A DNA stretch of 64,000 nucleotides, from contig NZ_LMJW01000011.1 in the NCBI RefSeq assembly GCF_001429505.1, positions 34,344-98,343 on the forward strand. Reading direction: 5' to 3'. A program made the translations under genes and the position numbers. Positions 36,406-46,187 of the stretch are shown piece after piece. The notes under the pieces were generated by a model. It was not told the DNA's origin, searched no databases, and was given only the letters and a program-made list of their open reading frames with translations. Position 1 is the first letter of the stretch. Every line of letters begins with the position of its first letter. This DNA is from Allobosea sp. Root483D1. Its GTDB lineage: Bacteria > Pseudomonadota > Alphaproteobacteria > Rhizobiales > Beijerinckiaceae.

Positions 36406-37194
36406 ATGGACCAGGCCGAGAGCCCGGTGCTGCTCACGATCGAGCAGGCCGTCGCCACCGTCACGCTCAATCGTCCGCGCGTGCTCAACGCGATCGACCC
36501 GCAGATGGCGCGCAGCCTTGCGGATGCGATCGAACGCATCGCACGCGATGGCACGGCGCGCGTCCTGCTGCTGCGCGGCGAGGGCCGCGCCTTCTGCGCC
36601 GGCGGCGATGTCGCCCGCTTCTTCGAGGGCGATCCGGCGGCCGCAATCCAAGCCATCATCGACCCGGTTCACGCTGCCCTGCGTGCGCTCGACGCACTGA
36701 AGCTGCCGACGCTCGCCGCCGTGCAGGGGCCGGTCGCAGGGGCGGGTTTCAGCCTTTCCATGGCCTGCGACCTCTGCGTCGCGGCGGACGATGCCGTCTT
36801 CACCCTGGCCTTTGCCCGCATCGGCATCAGCCCCGACAGCTCGTCGACCTATCGGCTGCCGCGTATCGTCGGCGCGCGCAAGGCGCTCGAGCTTGCGATG
36901 CTGGCGGAATCCGTCCCCGCGCCAGAGGCGCTGGCGCTCGGACTCGTCAACCGGGTCGTGCCGGCCGCCGATCTCGCGGACGAGGCCATGTCGCTGGCGC
37001 GCCGGCTCGCGCAGGGGCCGACGGCGGCCTATGCCCGGATCAAGCATCTCATCGGCCGCTCGCTCGGCAACGACCTTTCCGCCCAGCTCGATCTCGAACG
37101 CGAGGCTTTCCTCGCCGGCGCGCGCACGGCAGACTTCAGGGAGGGCGCACAGGCCTTTCTGGCCAAGCGCGCGCCGCAGTTCGAGGGGCGCTGA
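36406..37194 (+). CDS. Enoyl-CoA hydratase/isomerase family protein (PaaG-like)
   Basis: 262 aa crotonase-fold enzyme. Oxyanion-hole segments EGRAFCAGGDVARFF and GPVAGAGFSLSMACDL are intact. The segment FTLAFARIGISPDSSSTYRLPRIVG carries the Asp of PaaG-type isomerases instead of the Glu of classical hydratases. So a double-bond isomerase or ring-opening type reaction on a CoA ester is likely. First gene of a nine-gene operon; its stop and the livG ATG are one base apart. Confidence 0.9.
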   Translation: MDQAESPVLLTIEQAVATVTLNRPRVLNAIDPQMARSLADAIERIARDGTARVLLLRGEGRAFCAGGDVARFFEGDPAAAIQAIIDPVHAALRALDALKLPTLAAVQGPVAGAGFSLSMACDLCVAADDAVFTLAFARIGISPDSSSTYRLPRIVGARKALELAMLAESVPAPEALALGLVNRVVPAADLADEAMSLARRLAQGPTAAYARIKHLIGRSLGNDLSAQLDLEREAFLAGARTADFREGAQAFLAKRAPQFEGR

Positions 37195-37195
37195 G

Positions 37196-38011
37196 ATGGT
37201 CGCCTCCGCCATTCTGGAGGTGTCTGGCGTCTCGCTCGCCTTCGGCGGGGTGCGGGCGCTCAGCGATGTCTCCTTTAAGGTACCTGAAGGCGCGATCACC
37301 GCCGTGATCGGCCCGAACGGCGCCGGCAAGACCTCGCTGTTCAACACGATCTCGGGCTTCTACCGGCCGCAGGCCGGCAGCATCAGCTTCGCGGGCGAAA
37401 GCCTCGACGGCGTGCGCGCGCCGCAGCGCGCCGCTCGCGGCCTCGCCCGCACCTTCCAGAACATCGCTCTGTTCCGCGGCATGACCGTGCTCGACAACAT
37501 CAAGCTCGGCCGCCACGCCCATATGCGCACCGGCGTGCTCGACGCGCTGTTCTATTGGGGCCGGGCCCAGAAGGAAGAGCTGGAGCTGCGGGCCGAGATC
37601 GAGGAGCGCATCATCGATTTCCTCGAGATCCAGCACATCCGCAACGCCTCGGTCGGCACGCTCTCCTACGGCCTGCAGAAGCGCGTCGAGCTGGCGCGTG
37701 CGCTGGCCATGCGCCCGCGCATCCTGATGCTCGACGAGCCGGTCGCCGGGATGAACCGCGAGGAGACCGAGGACATGGCCCGCTTCATCCTCGACGTGAA
37801 GGAGGAATGGGGCGTCACCATCCTGATGGTCGAGCACGACATGGGCATGGTGATGGATATCTCCGACCATGTCGTGGTGCTGAATTTCGGCCAGGTCATC
37901 GCCAGCGGCACGCCGCGCGAGGTGCAGGGCAACGACGCGGTGGTCGCCGCCTATCTCGGCTCCGGCGATGTCGGCGAGATCGCACGCCGGATCAAGGCGG
38001 AGGCGGCGTGA
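37196..38011 (+). CDS. livG: Liv-type ABC transporter ATPase (LivG)
   Basis: 271 aa from ATG 37196. Walker A IGPNGAGKTS, RGLARTFQNIALFRGMTVLDN, signature LSYGLQKRVELARAL, Walker B ILMLDEPVAGMN, H-loop LMVEHDMGMVM. The LSYGLQKR signature variant is usual in LivG. Overlaps livH by 1 bp. Confidence 0.93.
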   Translation: MVASAILEVSGVSLAFGGVRALSDVSFKVPEGAITAVIGPNGAGKTSLFNTISGFYRPQAGSISFAGESLDGVRAPQRAARGLARTFQNIALFRGMTVLDNIKLGRHAHMRTGVLDALFYWGRAQKEELELRAEIEERIIDFLEIQHIRNASVGTLSYGLQKRVELARALAMRPRILMLDEPVAGMNREETEDMARFILDVKEEWGVTILMVEHDMGMVMDISDHVVVLNFGQVIASGTPREVQGNDAVVAAYLGSGDVGEIARRIKAEAA

Positions 38012-38889
38012 TGGACACCCTCTTCCTCTTCGAAGTCACCCTCGCCGGGCTCGGCGCCGGCGCGCTCTACGCACTGACCGGCGTCGCCTTCGTGCTGATC
38101 TACAAGGCGACGCGCGTGGTCAACCTCGCCATCGGCGAGATCCTGATGCTCGGCGGCTATGCCTTCCTCGGCTTCGCGGCCGGGCTCGGGCTGTCGCCCT
38201 GGCTGGCGCTGCCGCTCGCGATCGCGGCCGGCGGCGCCTTCGGCTGGCTGGTCGAGCGCGCCCTGATCCGGCCAATGCTGGGCGAGAGCCCGATCTCGGT
38301 GTTCATGGTGACGATCGGCCTCGGCTCGATCCTGGCCGGCATCGTCCAGCTCGGCTGGGGCGCCGATCCGCTGCGGCTGCCGGAGTTCATGCCGTCGACG
38401 CCGGTCTTCATCGGCGAGGCCTATCTCGCGCCCAAGGTCGCGATCGGCTTCGTTGCGGCCACGGTGGTGATCGGGCTCTTCCTCGCGCTGTTCCGCTTCT
38501 CGCGCGGCGGCGTCGCGCTGAAAGCGACGGCGGCTGACCAGGGCGCGGCCTATTCGGTCGGCATCGACGTGCCGCGCGTCTTCTCGGTCGCCTGGATCCT
38601 CGCCTGCGCCACCGCCGCCGGGGCCGGCGTGCTGATCGGGGCGATCGGCGGGATCTCACCGACCATGGGCGTGTTCGGCCTCTCCGTTCTCGTCGTGGTG
38701 ATCATCGGCGGGCTCGACTCGATTGCCGGCGCGCTGGTCGGCGGCCTCTTGATCGGGCTGGTCGAGGCGCTCGCCGGCGCTTTCCTCGGCGGCGAGTTCA
38801 AGCTCGTCGTCACCTTCGCGCTGCTGCTCGTCTTGCTGATGGTCCGTCCCTACGGGCTGTTCGGTACGCACGAGATCGAGAGGCTGTAG
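38011..38889 (+). CDS. livH: Liv-type ABC transporter permease (LivH)
   Basis: 292 aa. GAGALYALTGVAFVLIYKATRVVNLAIGEILMLGGY (split over two membrane helices) replaces the usual NFAHG by NLAIG. VVVIIGGLDSIAGALVGGLLIG is the C-terminal LivH loop. Starts in the TGATG overlap with livG. Confidence 0.92.
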   Translation: MDTLFLFEVTLAGLGAGALYALTGVAFVLIYKATRVVNLAIGEILMLGGYAFLGFAAGLGLSPWLALPLAIAAGGAFGWLVERALIRPMLGESPISVFMVTIGLGSILAGIVQLGWGADPLRLPEFMPSTPVFIGEAYLAPKVAIGFVAATVVIGLFLALFRFSRGGVALKATAADQGAAYSVGIDVPRVFSVAWILACATAAGAGVLIGAIGGISPTMGVFGLSVLVVVIIGGLDSIAGALVGGLLIGLVEALAGAFLGGEFKLVVTFALLLVLLMVRPYGLFGTHEIERL

Positions 38890-38893
38890 CGCC

Positions 38894-39934
38894 ATGCGGA
38901 TCGGCACGCTCAAGACCAGCTACGCCGCCGACGAGGCGCTGTTCGACACGCCGACGCAACGCATGCTGCTGGGGCTGCTCGCGCTTTGCGCGATCGCCTT
39001 CCCCTTCGCCGCCAGCCCCTATTGGCTCTTCCTCGCCTGCCTCTGCGCGATCAATGTCGCGAGCGCGACGGGCCTCAACCTGCTCACCGGCTATACCGGC
39101 CTCGTCAGCCTCGGCCAGGCCGCCTTCATGAGCGTTGGCGCCTATACCGTGGCGGTGCTGGAGATCCGGCTCGGCACGCCCTTCCTTATTAACCTGCTGG
39201 TCGGCGCCAGCCTCGCCGCGATGATCGGCATCCTCGTCGGCATCCCCAGCCTCAAGGTGAAGGGGCTCTATCTCGCCATCGCGACGATCGCGGCCTCGGT
39301 CATCCTGCATTTCCTGTTCGCGCACTGGAGCTTGACCGGCGAGTCGCGCGGCCTGTCGATGCCGCCGGCACGCCTGTTCGGGCTGACGCTCGACCAGCCG
39401 TTTTCGCTCTACTGGCTGATCATGCCGGTGACCTGCCTGATGGTGCTCGGAGCGGCCAACCTGCTGCGCACGAGGATCGGGCGCGCCTTCATCGCGATCC
39501 GCGACCGCGACATCTCGGCCGAGGTTCTCGGCATTCCCCTGCTGCGCTACAAGCTGACGAGCTTTGCGATCTCGTCCTTCTATGCCGGCCTCGCCGGCGG
39601 GCTCTGGGCCTATTTCTTCCGCGTCGTCACGCCCGAGAGCTTCCCGCTGGTCAATTCGATCTTCTATCTCGCCGCGATCATCGTCGGCGGCATGGGCACG
39701 ATCCTCGGCGGCATCCTCGGCGCGGTCTTCATGACGCTGGTGCCGGAGCTGCTGAAGTTTGTCGCGAACTGGGCGACGCCGATCTATCCGGATGCGCTCG
39801 CGGCGCTGGCGCCGGTCCGCACCATCGTCTTCGGCGGCCTGATCGTCGGCTTCCTGATCTTCGAGCCGCGCGGCCTCGCCGAAATCTGGCGGCGGCTGCG
39901 GCGCTTCTTCCATCTCTGGCCGTTCAGGACCTGA
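38894..39934 (+). CDS. livM: Liv-type ABC transporter permease (LivM)
   Basis: 346 aa, about ten membrane segments; GLNLLTGYTGLVSLGQAAFMSVGAY and IIVGGMGTILGGILGAVFMTL identify LivM. A 30-residue N-terminal cytosolic lead (MRIGTLKTSYAADEALFD) precedes the first helix. Four bases separate it from livH. Confidence 0.93.
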   Translation: MRIGTLKTSYAADEALFDTPTQRMLLGLLALCAIAFPFAASPYWLFLACLCAINVASATGLNLLTGYTGLVSLGQAAFMSVGAYTVAVLEIRLGTPFLINLLVGASLAAMIGILVGIPSLKVKGLYLAIATIAASVILHFLFAHWSLTGESRGLSMPPARLFGLTLDQPFSLYWLIMPVTCLMVLGAANLLRTRIGRAFIAIRDRDISAEVLGIPLLRYKLTSFAISSFYAGLAGGLWAYFFRVVTPESFPLVNSIFYLAAIIVGGMGTILGGILGAVFMTLVPELLKFVANWATPIYPDALAALAPVRTIVFGGLIVGFLIFEPRGLAEIWRRLRRFFHLWPFRT

Positions 39935-39987
39935 GCACTTCGCTGAAACGGCTGCCGTCAAGAGCAGCCAACCCTAGGGAGGATGAG

Positions 39988-41169
39988 ATGACGAATATGA
40001 AACTCGACAAGCGCCAGTTCCTGGCCGGCACGGCGGCGCTCGCCGGACTGGCGCTCGGCATCAGGCCGCTCGCGGCGCAGGATAGCGGCGATATCGTGCT
40101 CGGCGGCTCGATCCCGCTGACCGGCGTCTTCGCCTTCGCCGGCGTCGGCATCCATGCCGGCATCCAGGACTATCTCAAGATCCTGAACGATGGCGGCGGC
40201 ATCAAGGGCCGCAAGATCAAATACGTCGCCGAGGACACCGCCTACAAGGTCGACGCCTCGGTCGCCGCCTTCAACAAGATCACCAGCCAGGAGAAGGTCT
40301 CGCTCTACTATGGCGACTCGACCGGCTTCTCGAAGACGATCAACCCCGAGCTCGACCGGCGCGGCAGCATGATCATGGCCGGCGCCTCCTTCGCGACCGA
40401 GCTCAACGACCCCAAGAAGTTCCCGCTGCAGTTCATGGCCGGGCCCGACTACACCGAGATGTTCGGCATCCTGCTGCGCTACATCGCCAAGGAGAAGCCG
40501 GGCGCGCGCGTCGCCTTCGTCTATTCCGACAGCGAGTTCGGGCGCGATCCGATCGTGCCGAGCGAGGCCGTCGCCAAGGAGCTGAAGCTCAACGTGGTCG
40601 AGAAGATCGTGACGCCGCCCGGCAGCGTCGACGTCTCCACGGAGGTGCTGAAGCTGCGCCGCGCCAATCCCGACTTCACGATCTTCCACGGCTATGTGCT
40701 TGCGCCGATCCCCGAATTCGTGGCGCAGGCCAAGCAGATGGGCATGAAGAGCCAGTTCATGGGCACGTTCTGGACCATGGACAACTCGACCGTGCAGCGC
40801 ATGGGCGATTCAGCCGACGGCTTCATGGGCGTGATGCCGTACCGCTATTATTACGACAAGGAAGGCACGGCGCCGATGCTGGAGAAGATCCGGCAGATGC
40901 GGCCGGAGTATCAGTCGACCGGCTACATGCAGGGCTTCGTCACCGCCATGCTGATGGCGGAGGCGGTGAAGCGCACGCTCGATGCCGGCAAGGAGCTCAC
41001 CGGCGTCAACCTCAAGGCCGGGCTCAACAGCATCAAGGATTTCGACACCGGCGGCCTGTTCGGCGTGCCGATCTCGATCCCCGGCAATTCCGTGCCGGTC
41101 GGCCGCATCTATCGCTTCGACGCCAAGGCCAAGCAGATGCAGCCGGCCTCCGACTGGATCAAGCTGTAG
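39988..41169 (+). CDS. Liv-type ABC transporter substrate-binding protein
   Basis: 393 aa with AGGGAGGA before the ATG. N-terminal signal (KRQFLAGTAALAGLALGI, ending AAQD) and a type I periplasmic fold with GSIPLTGVFAFAGVGIHAG, YYGDSTGFSK and AFVYSDSEFGRDPI. Members of this branch bind aromatic or long aliphatic acids rather than amino acids. The acyl-CoA ligase and thiolase downstream support a carboxylic acid ligand (inference). Confidence 0.9.
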   Translation: MTNMKLDKRQFLAGTAALAGLALGIRPLAAQDSGDIVLGGSIPLTGVFAFAGVGIHAGIQDYLKILNDGGGIKGRKIKYVAEDTAYKVDASVAAFNKITSQEKVSLYYGDSTGFSKTINPELDRRGSMIMAGASFATELNDPKKFPLQFMAGPDYTEMFGILLRYIAKEKPGARVAFVYSDSEFGRDPIVPSEAVAKELKLNVVEKIVTPPGSVDVSTEVLKLRRANPDFTIFHGYVLAPIPEFVAQAKQMGMKSQFMGTFWTMDNSTVQRMGDSADGFMGVMPYRYYYDKEGTAPMLEKIRQMRPEYQSTGYMQGFVTAMLMAEAVKRTLDAGKELTGVNLKAGLNSIKDFDTGGLFGVPISIPGNSVPVGRIYRFDAKAKQMQPASDWIKL

Positions 41170-41199
41170 CCGCGGCTGCCGGATGAAGGGCTAGAGGTC

Positions 41200-42009
41200 A
41201 TGGCCGGTCCCGCGGTGCTCGACGTCAACAATGTCGAGGTGGTCTATAACCGGACCGTGCAGGTGCTGCGCGGGCTGTCGCTGCAAGTGCCGGAGGGCGA
41301 GATCGTCGCCCTCCTCGGCTCGAACGGCGCCGGCAAGTCGACGCTGCTGAAGGCGGTGTCGAACCTGCTCTCGCTCGAGGATGGCGACGTCACCGCCGGC
41401 GCCATCCGCTTCCGCGGCGACGACATCGCCAGCCTGACCCCGCACGGGCTTGTCCGGCGCGGCCTGTTCCACGTCATGGAAGGGCGGCGCATCTTCGAGG
41501 ACCTGACCGTCGAAGAGAACCTTACCGCCGCGACCTTCGCCCTGACCGGGCGCAAGCTGCCCGCCGCCGATTTCGACCTGGTCTACGGCTACTTTCCCCG
41601 CCTGCACGAGCGCCGGAAGGGGCTCGCCGGCTATCTCTCCGGCGGCGAGCAGCAGATGCTGGCGATCGGGCGGGCGCTGATCGCTAGGCCCTCGCTGATC
41701 CTGCTCGACGAACCCTCGCTCGGCCTCGCGCCCAAGCTGGTCGAGGAGATCTTTTCGATCATCGCCCGCATCAACGCCGAGCAGAAAGTCTCGATGCTGC
41801 TGGTCGAGCAGAATGCCGCCGTCGCCTTCGCGGTGGCGAGCTACGGCTACATCCTCGAAATGGGCAAGGTCGTGATCGACGGGCCGGTCGAGAAGCTGAT
41901 GCGTGACCAAGACGTGCGCGAATTCTATCTCGGCCTCGGCGGCGCCGGAGGCGAGCGCAGCTATCGCGACATCAAGCATTACAAGCGCCGCAAGCGCTGG
42001 CTTTCGTGA
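41200..42009 (+). CDS. livF: Liv-type ABC transporter ATPase (LivF)
   Basis: 269 aa, longer than usual by about 30 residues owing to a basic C-terminal tail (SYRDIKHYKRRKRWLS). Walker A LGSNGAGKST, signature LSGGEQQMLAIGRAL, Walker B LILLDEPSLGLAP, H-loop LLVEQNAAVAF. The tailed form is seen in Liv operons linked to acyl-CoA ligases, whose gene follows directly. Confidence 0.93.
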   Translation: MAGPAVLDVNNVEVVYNRTVQVLRGLSLQVPEGEIVALLGSNGAGKSTLLKAVSNLLSLEDGDVTAGAIRFRGDDIASLTPHGLVRRGLFHVMEGRRIFEDLTVEENLTAATFALTGRKLPAADFDLVYGYFPRLHERRKGLAGYLSGGEQQMLAIGRALIARPSLILLDEPSLGLAPKLVEEIFSIIARINAEQKVSMLLVEQNAAVAFAVASYGYILEMGKVVIDGPVEKLMRDQDVREFYLGLGGAGGERSYRDIKHYKRRKRWLS

Positions 42010-42020
42010 GGGGGGCGACG

Positions 42021-43844
42021 ATGCGCGAGCTCCCTAATCTCACCTTGCCGCAGATGCTGCGCGAGAATGCGCGGACGATGCCGGAGCGTATCGCGCTCAG
42101 GCAGAAGGATTTCGGCATCTGGCTGCCGATCAGCTGGGGAGAGTACGACCGGCGCGCCCGCCATTTCGGCCTCGGCCTGCGCGCGCTCGGCTTAGGCGAA
42201 GGCGGCCATGTCGGCATCCTCTCCGAGAACCGGGCCGAATGGGTCGTCGCGCAGCTCGGCGCCGGCATGGTCAGCGCCGTTGCGGTCGGGGTCTACGCGA
42301 CGAGCCCGGCCAATGAGGTCGCCTATGTGCTCGGCCATGCGCAGGTCGAGATCGTCGTCTGCGAGGACCAGGAGCAGACCGACAAGGTGCTGGAGCGGCT
42401 GGCGGAGCTGCCGCAACTGAAGCGCATCGTGGTGATCGACCCCAAGGGCCTGCGGGGCTACGCCTCCGAGCTGGTCGTCGCCTTCGCCGAGGTGCTGCGG
42501 CTTGGCGCGCAGCATGAGACCGAGCATCCCGGGCTGGTCGAGGCCTGCCTCGCCGCCCAGACGCAGGCCGATATCGGCCTGATGGTCTACACCTCCGGCT
42601 CGACCGGCAAGCCCAAGGGCGCGATGCTGAGCTATCGCAACATGCGCGCGCAGGCGGCCGGCGTGGTCGAGCGGCTCGGCTATGACGCCACGACGACCAA
42701 CCTGTCCTATCTGCCGCTCTGCCATGTCGCCGAGCAGATGCTGAGCACGATGGCGCCGATCTATGCCGGCTCCTGCGTCTCCTTCGGCGAGTCGATCCGG
42801 ACCGTGCAGGAAGACCTGCGCGAGATCGCGCCGACGCTCTTCCTCGGCGTCCCCCGCATCTGGGAGAAGCTGCACGCCTCGATCCACATCAAGCTGATGG
42901 AAGCGGGCGGCTGGCGCCGGCGCCTGTTCGAGGCCGGCCTTGCCGCCTGCGAGCCGTTCGCCACCAAGCCGAGAGCCGCGCGAAGCCTGCGCGAGCGGGC
43001 GCTGGCGCTGTTCTATCACCTCGTCATCTTCCGCCCGCTGCAGAATTTCATCGGCCTGCGCAAGGCCAAGGTCGCGCTCACCGGCGCGGCGCCGATCCCG
43101 CCGCGCATCGTCCAATTCTTCCGCACGCTCGGCGTGCCCCTCGTCGAGGTCTACGGGCTGACCGAGACCTCCGGGATGGCGACCGGCCAGCGCCTCGAGC
43201 ACCTCATCCCCGGCGCGGTCGGCGAGGCGGTTGCGGGCGCGCAGGCCAAGCTCGGCGAGCAGGGCGAATTGCTGGTGCGCGGCGACATCGTCTTCGAGGG
43301 CTATTTCCGCAATCCCGAGGCGACGGAAGGCGTGCTGCGCGACGGCTGGCTCCACACCGGCGACGTCGCCGTGATCGAGGGCGAGCAGGTCCGGATCGTC
43401 GACCGGCTGAAGGACATCATGATCACCGCCGGCGGCAAGAACCTCAGCCCGTCCGAGATCGAGAACACGGTGAAGGGCAGTGCCTTCATCAAGGAATGCA
43501 TCGTCGTCGCCGATGGCCGCCGCTATCCCTCCGCCCTGATCCAGATCGACGCCGAGACCGTCGGCAAATGGGCCGAGGAGAACCGCCTCCCCTTCACCCA
43601 TTTCCGTAGCCTCGCCGAGCATGAGCGCGTACGCGAGCTGGTCGCCGCCGAGATCGAGCGAGCGAACACCCAGCTCGCGCCGGTGGCGCAGCTCAAGCGC
43701 TTCCACCTTCTCGTCAAGGAGCTCGACCATGACGATGACGAGGTCACCGCGACGATGAAGGTACGCCGGTCAAACATCGCCCAGAAATACGCCGCCGAGA
43801 TCGAGGCCCTGTACAAGCCCGAGCGGCAAGCCGAGCCAGTCTGA
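42021..43844 (+). CDS. AMP-dependent acyl-CoA synthetase (long-chain type)
   Basis: 607 aa from ATG 42021 (SD GAGGGGGG; GTG 42006 overlapping livF is an alternative). ANL-superfamily ligase: P-loop MVYTSGSTGKPKGAML, EVYGLTETSGMATG, HTGDVAVIEG, DRLKDIMITAGGKNLSPSEIE. The long insert after the P-loop, including FYHLVIFRPLQNFIGLRKAKVALTGAAPI, is that of long-chain fatty acyl-CoA synthetases. It would activate the acid brought in by the Liv system. Substrate not determined. Confidence 0.92.
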   Translation: MRELPNLTLPQMLRENARTMPERIALRQKDFGIWLPISWGEYDRRARHFGLGLRALGLGEGGHVGILSENRAEWVVAQLGAGMVSAVAVGVYATSPANEVAYVLGHAQVEIVVCEDQEQTDKVLERLAELPQLKRIVVIDPKGLRGYASELVVAFAEVLRLGAQHETEHPGLVEACLAAQTQADIGLMVYTSGSTGKPKGAMLSYRNMRAQAAGVVERLGYDATTTNLSYLPLCHVAEQMLSTMAPIYAGSCVSFGESIRTVQEDLREIAPTLFLGVPRIWEKLHASIHIKLMEAGGWRRRLFEAGLAACEPFATKPRAARSLRERALALFYHLVIFRPLQNFIGLRKAKVALTGAAPIPPRIVQFFRTLGVPLVEVYGLTETSGMATGQRLEHLIPGAVGEAVAGAQAKLGEQGELLVRGDIVFEGYFRNPEATEGVLRDGWLHTGDVAVIEGEQVRIVDRLKDIMITAGGKNLSPSEIENTVKGSAFIKECIVVADGRRYPSALIQIDAETVGKWAEENRLPFTHFRSLAEHERVRELVAAEIERANTQLAPVAQLKRFHLLVKELDHDDDEVTATMKVRRSNIAQKYAAEIEALYKPERQAEPV

Positions 43845-43856
43845 AGGAGCAATCTC

Positions 43857-45038
43857 ATGAGCCGACATGTCGTCATCACCGCGGGCGTACGCACCGCGAT
43901 CGGAACCTTCGGCGGAGCGCTTGCCGGCCATGCGCCGACCGCACTCGGCGCAGCTTGCGTCGGCGAGGCGCTGCGCCGCGCCGAGCTGCCGGCCGCCGAG
44001 GTCGGGCATGTCGTGTTCGGCAACGTCATCCTGACCGAATCGAAGGACGCCTATCTCGCGCGTGTCGCGGCGATCGAAGCCGGCATCCCGGTCGAGGTCC
44101 CGGCGCTGACGCTGAACCGGCTCTGCGGCTCCGGCGTCCAGGCGATCATCTCCGCTGCCCAGGCGATCATGCTCGGCGATTGCGATACCGCTGTCGCCGG
44201 CGGCGCCGAGACGATGAGCCGCGCGCCGCACCTCTTGTCGACCGCCCGCTTCGGCCAGCGCATGGGCGATACGGTCGCGTCCGACCACCTGACCGGCATC
44301 CTGACCGACCCGTTCGGCAACGGCATCATGGGCATCACCGCCGAGAACGTCGCCGAGCGCTACGGCATCGACCGCGAGGCGCAGGACGCCTTCGCCGCCG
44401 AGAGCCAGCGCCGCGCCGCCGATGCGATCGCCGCCGGCCGCTTCCGCGACCAGATCCTGCCGGTCGAGGCGCGCAAGGGCCGCGACACGATCAGCTTCGA
44501 CACCGACGAGCATCCCAAGCCCGGCACCACGGCGGAGTCGCTCAAGGGCCTGCGCCCGACCTTCAAGAAGGATGGCACGGTCACGCCCGGCAACGCCTCG
44601 GGCATCAATGACGGCGCCGCCGCGATGGTGCTGATGGAGGAAGGCCGCGCCGGCCGCGAGGGCAAGCCGATCCTGGCGCGGATCGTCGGCTATGCCCATG
44701 CCGGCGTCGAGCCGGGGGTGATGGGCATCGGCCCGGTGCCGGCGGTGCAGGCGCTGCTCAAGCGCACCGGGCTCTCGCTCGCCGATTTCGACGTGATCGA
44801 GTCGAACGAGGCCTTCGCCGCCCAGGCCTGCGCGGTCGCCAAGGAACTCGGCTTCGACCCGGCCAAGGTCAATCCCAATGGCGGCGCCATCGCGCTCGGC
44901 CATCCGGTCGGCGCGACCGGTGCGATCATCACCCTGAAGGCGGCCTATGAGCTGAAGCGCACCGGCGGTCGCTACGGGCTGGTGACGATGTGCATCGGTG
45001 GTGGCCAGGGTATCGCGCTCGCGATCGAGCGGGCCTGA
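43857..45038 (+). CDS. Acetyl-CoA acetyltransferase / 3-ketoacyl-CoA thiolase
   Basis: 393 aa thiolase. Nucleophilic Cys in [13 protein letters not shown] (about residue 87), His in [15 protein letters not shown], second Cys in [10 protein letters not shown]. All catalytic residues are in place. Cleaves 3-ketoacyl-CoA to acetyl-CoA and a shortened acyl-CoA. Twelve bases behind the ligase gene in the same operon, completing activation, isomerisation and cleavage; a 3-hydroxyacyl-CoA dehydrogenase is not present in the operon. Confidence 0.93.
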   Translation: MSRHVVITAGVRTAIGTFGGALAGHAPTALGAACVGEALRRAELPAAEVGHVVFGNVILTESKDAYLARVAAIEAGIPVEVPALTLNRLCGSGVQAIISAAQAIMLGDCDTAVAGGAETMSRAPHLLSTARFGQRMGDTVASDHLTGILTDPFGNGIMGITAENVAERYGIDREAQDAFAAESQRRAADAIAAGRFRDQILPVEARKGRDTISFDTDEHPKPGTTAESLKGLRPTFKKDGTVTPGNASGINDGAAAMVLMEEGRAGREGKPILARIVGYAHAGVEPGVMGIGPVPAVQALLKRTGLSLADFDVIESNEAFAAQACAVAKELGFDPAKVNPNGGAIALGHPVGATGAIITLKAAYELKRTGGRYGLVTMCIGGGQGIALAIERA

Positions 45039-45046
45039 GCCAGGCG

Positions 45047-45691
45047 ATGGCGACAGCTCTCTGGAAGACGCCGGCTGAGCGCGAGCGCGAGCGAGCCCTC
45101 AAGCGCGAGGCGGTGCTGCGCGTCGCGGCGCAGGCCTTCGCCGAGCAGGGCTTCCACCGGACGTCGCTCGACGACGTCGCCGAGCGGCTGAACGTCACCA
45201 AGCCGACGATCTATCACTATGTCCGCAGCAAGGACGAGATCCTGTTCGAATGCGTGCGCATCGGGCTGGAGCGGCTCGATGCCGCTGCTGCCTCGGCCGA
45301 GGCCAGGCGCAGCGGCGGCAGCGGCCTCGCCCGGCTGATCGTGCTCTGGACCGAATATGCCCATATCGTCACCGAGGATTTCGGGCGCTGCCTGATCCTC
45401 GTCGGCGAAGACCCGCTGCCGGCCGAGACGCGCAAGGAATTGCGCGCCCTCAAGGGCAAGATCGACAAGCGCTTTCGCGGGTTGATCGAAGCGGGCATCG
45501 CCGACGGCTCGATCCGCTCCTGCGACCCCAAGTTGCTCGCCTTCGCGGCCGCCGGCGCGCTGAGCTGGATCGCCCGCTGGCACGACCCGGCCGGGCCGCT
45601 CTCCGTCGATCACATCGCCCGAGAGACGATCGGGCTCTTCGTCAACGGCATCGGGGCAAACGGCCTTGAATCAGCCCCCCGTCGCGAATGA
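45047..45691 (+). CDS. TetR-family transcriptional regulator
   Basis: 214 aa from ATG 45047. N-terminal HTH AAQAFAEQGFHRTSLDDVAERLNVTKPTIYHYVRSKDEILFE and a C-terminal ligand domain of the TetR_C type seen in CoA-ester sensing regulators. Last gene of the operon, 8 bp after the thiolase; probably binds the palindrome at 36324-36345 and is released by an acyl-CoA intermediate (inference). Confidence 0.92.
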   Translation: MATALWKTPAERERERALKREAVLRVAAQAFAEQGFHRTSLDDVAERLNVTKPTIYHYVRSKDEILFECVRIGLERLDAAAASAEARRSGGSGLARLIVLWTEYAHIVTEDFGRCLILVGEDPLPAETRKELRALKGKIDKRFRGLIEAGIADGSIRSCDPKLLAFAAAGALSWIARWHDPAGPLSVDHIARETIGLFVNGIGANGLESAPRRE

Positions 45692-45922
45692 TCGAGGTGA
45701 CCCGGCCATTGCCGACCGGCAGTGTCACCGTCTGGCCGAAAGCGCGCGCGGCGAGGGCCTCTGGGGGCCTTGATGTCGAGGTAGCAGAAGCCGGTCATAT
45801 TGGTGAATAAGCCGGAGCATCGAAAGGGCGATGCTGTGAAGCCGCAGCGCGAAGCCGGACATCACGTAAACTCTCGATATCAGCTAAGGTGCTGACAAAC
45901 CACCACTCTGGTAGCTGAGTGG

Positions 45923-46006
45923 TGCCCAGGAGAGGACTCGAACCTCCACGCCCTTGCGAGCGCCAGCACCTGAAGCTGGTGCGTCTACCAATTCCGCCAC
46001 CTGGGC
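45923..46006 (-). tRNA. tRNA-Leu (anticodon CAG)
   Basis: Type II tRNA on the minus strand. Acceptor stem GCCCAGG/CCTGGGC is perfect; the D-arm GGCGGAATTGGTAGACGC is typical of Leu. The anticodon stem CCAGC/GCTGG has loop TTCAGGT with CAG at 45970-45972. A long variable arm follows, and the T-arm is GGAGGTTCGAGTCCTCT. An encoded CCA lies at 45920-45922. Confidence 0.95.
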
Positions 46007-46187
46007 AACGGCGGTTCGTTTACGGGGGTTGAACGCGACTGTCAACGGGCGAAGCCGGCTTTTTGACAATAGTGTATCGGCCGCGGGGCGGGCGGCGTCG
46101 CGCCGCCTTCACAGCCGCGCTGCGATGAACTAGGACAGGCACAATAGAGCCAGTTTTCAGCGCTTCCAAACGGAGCTTCGCGTCATC

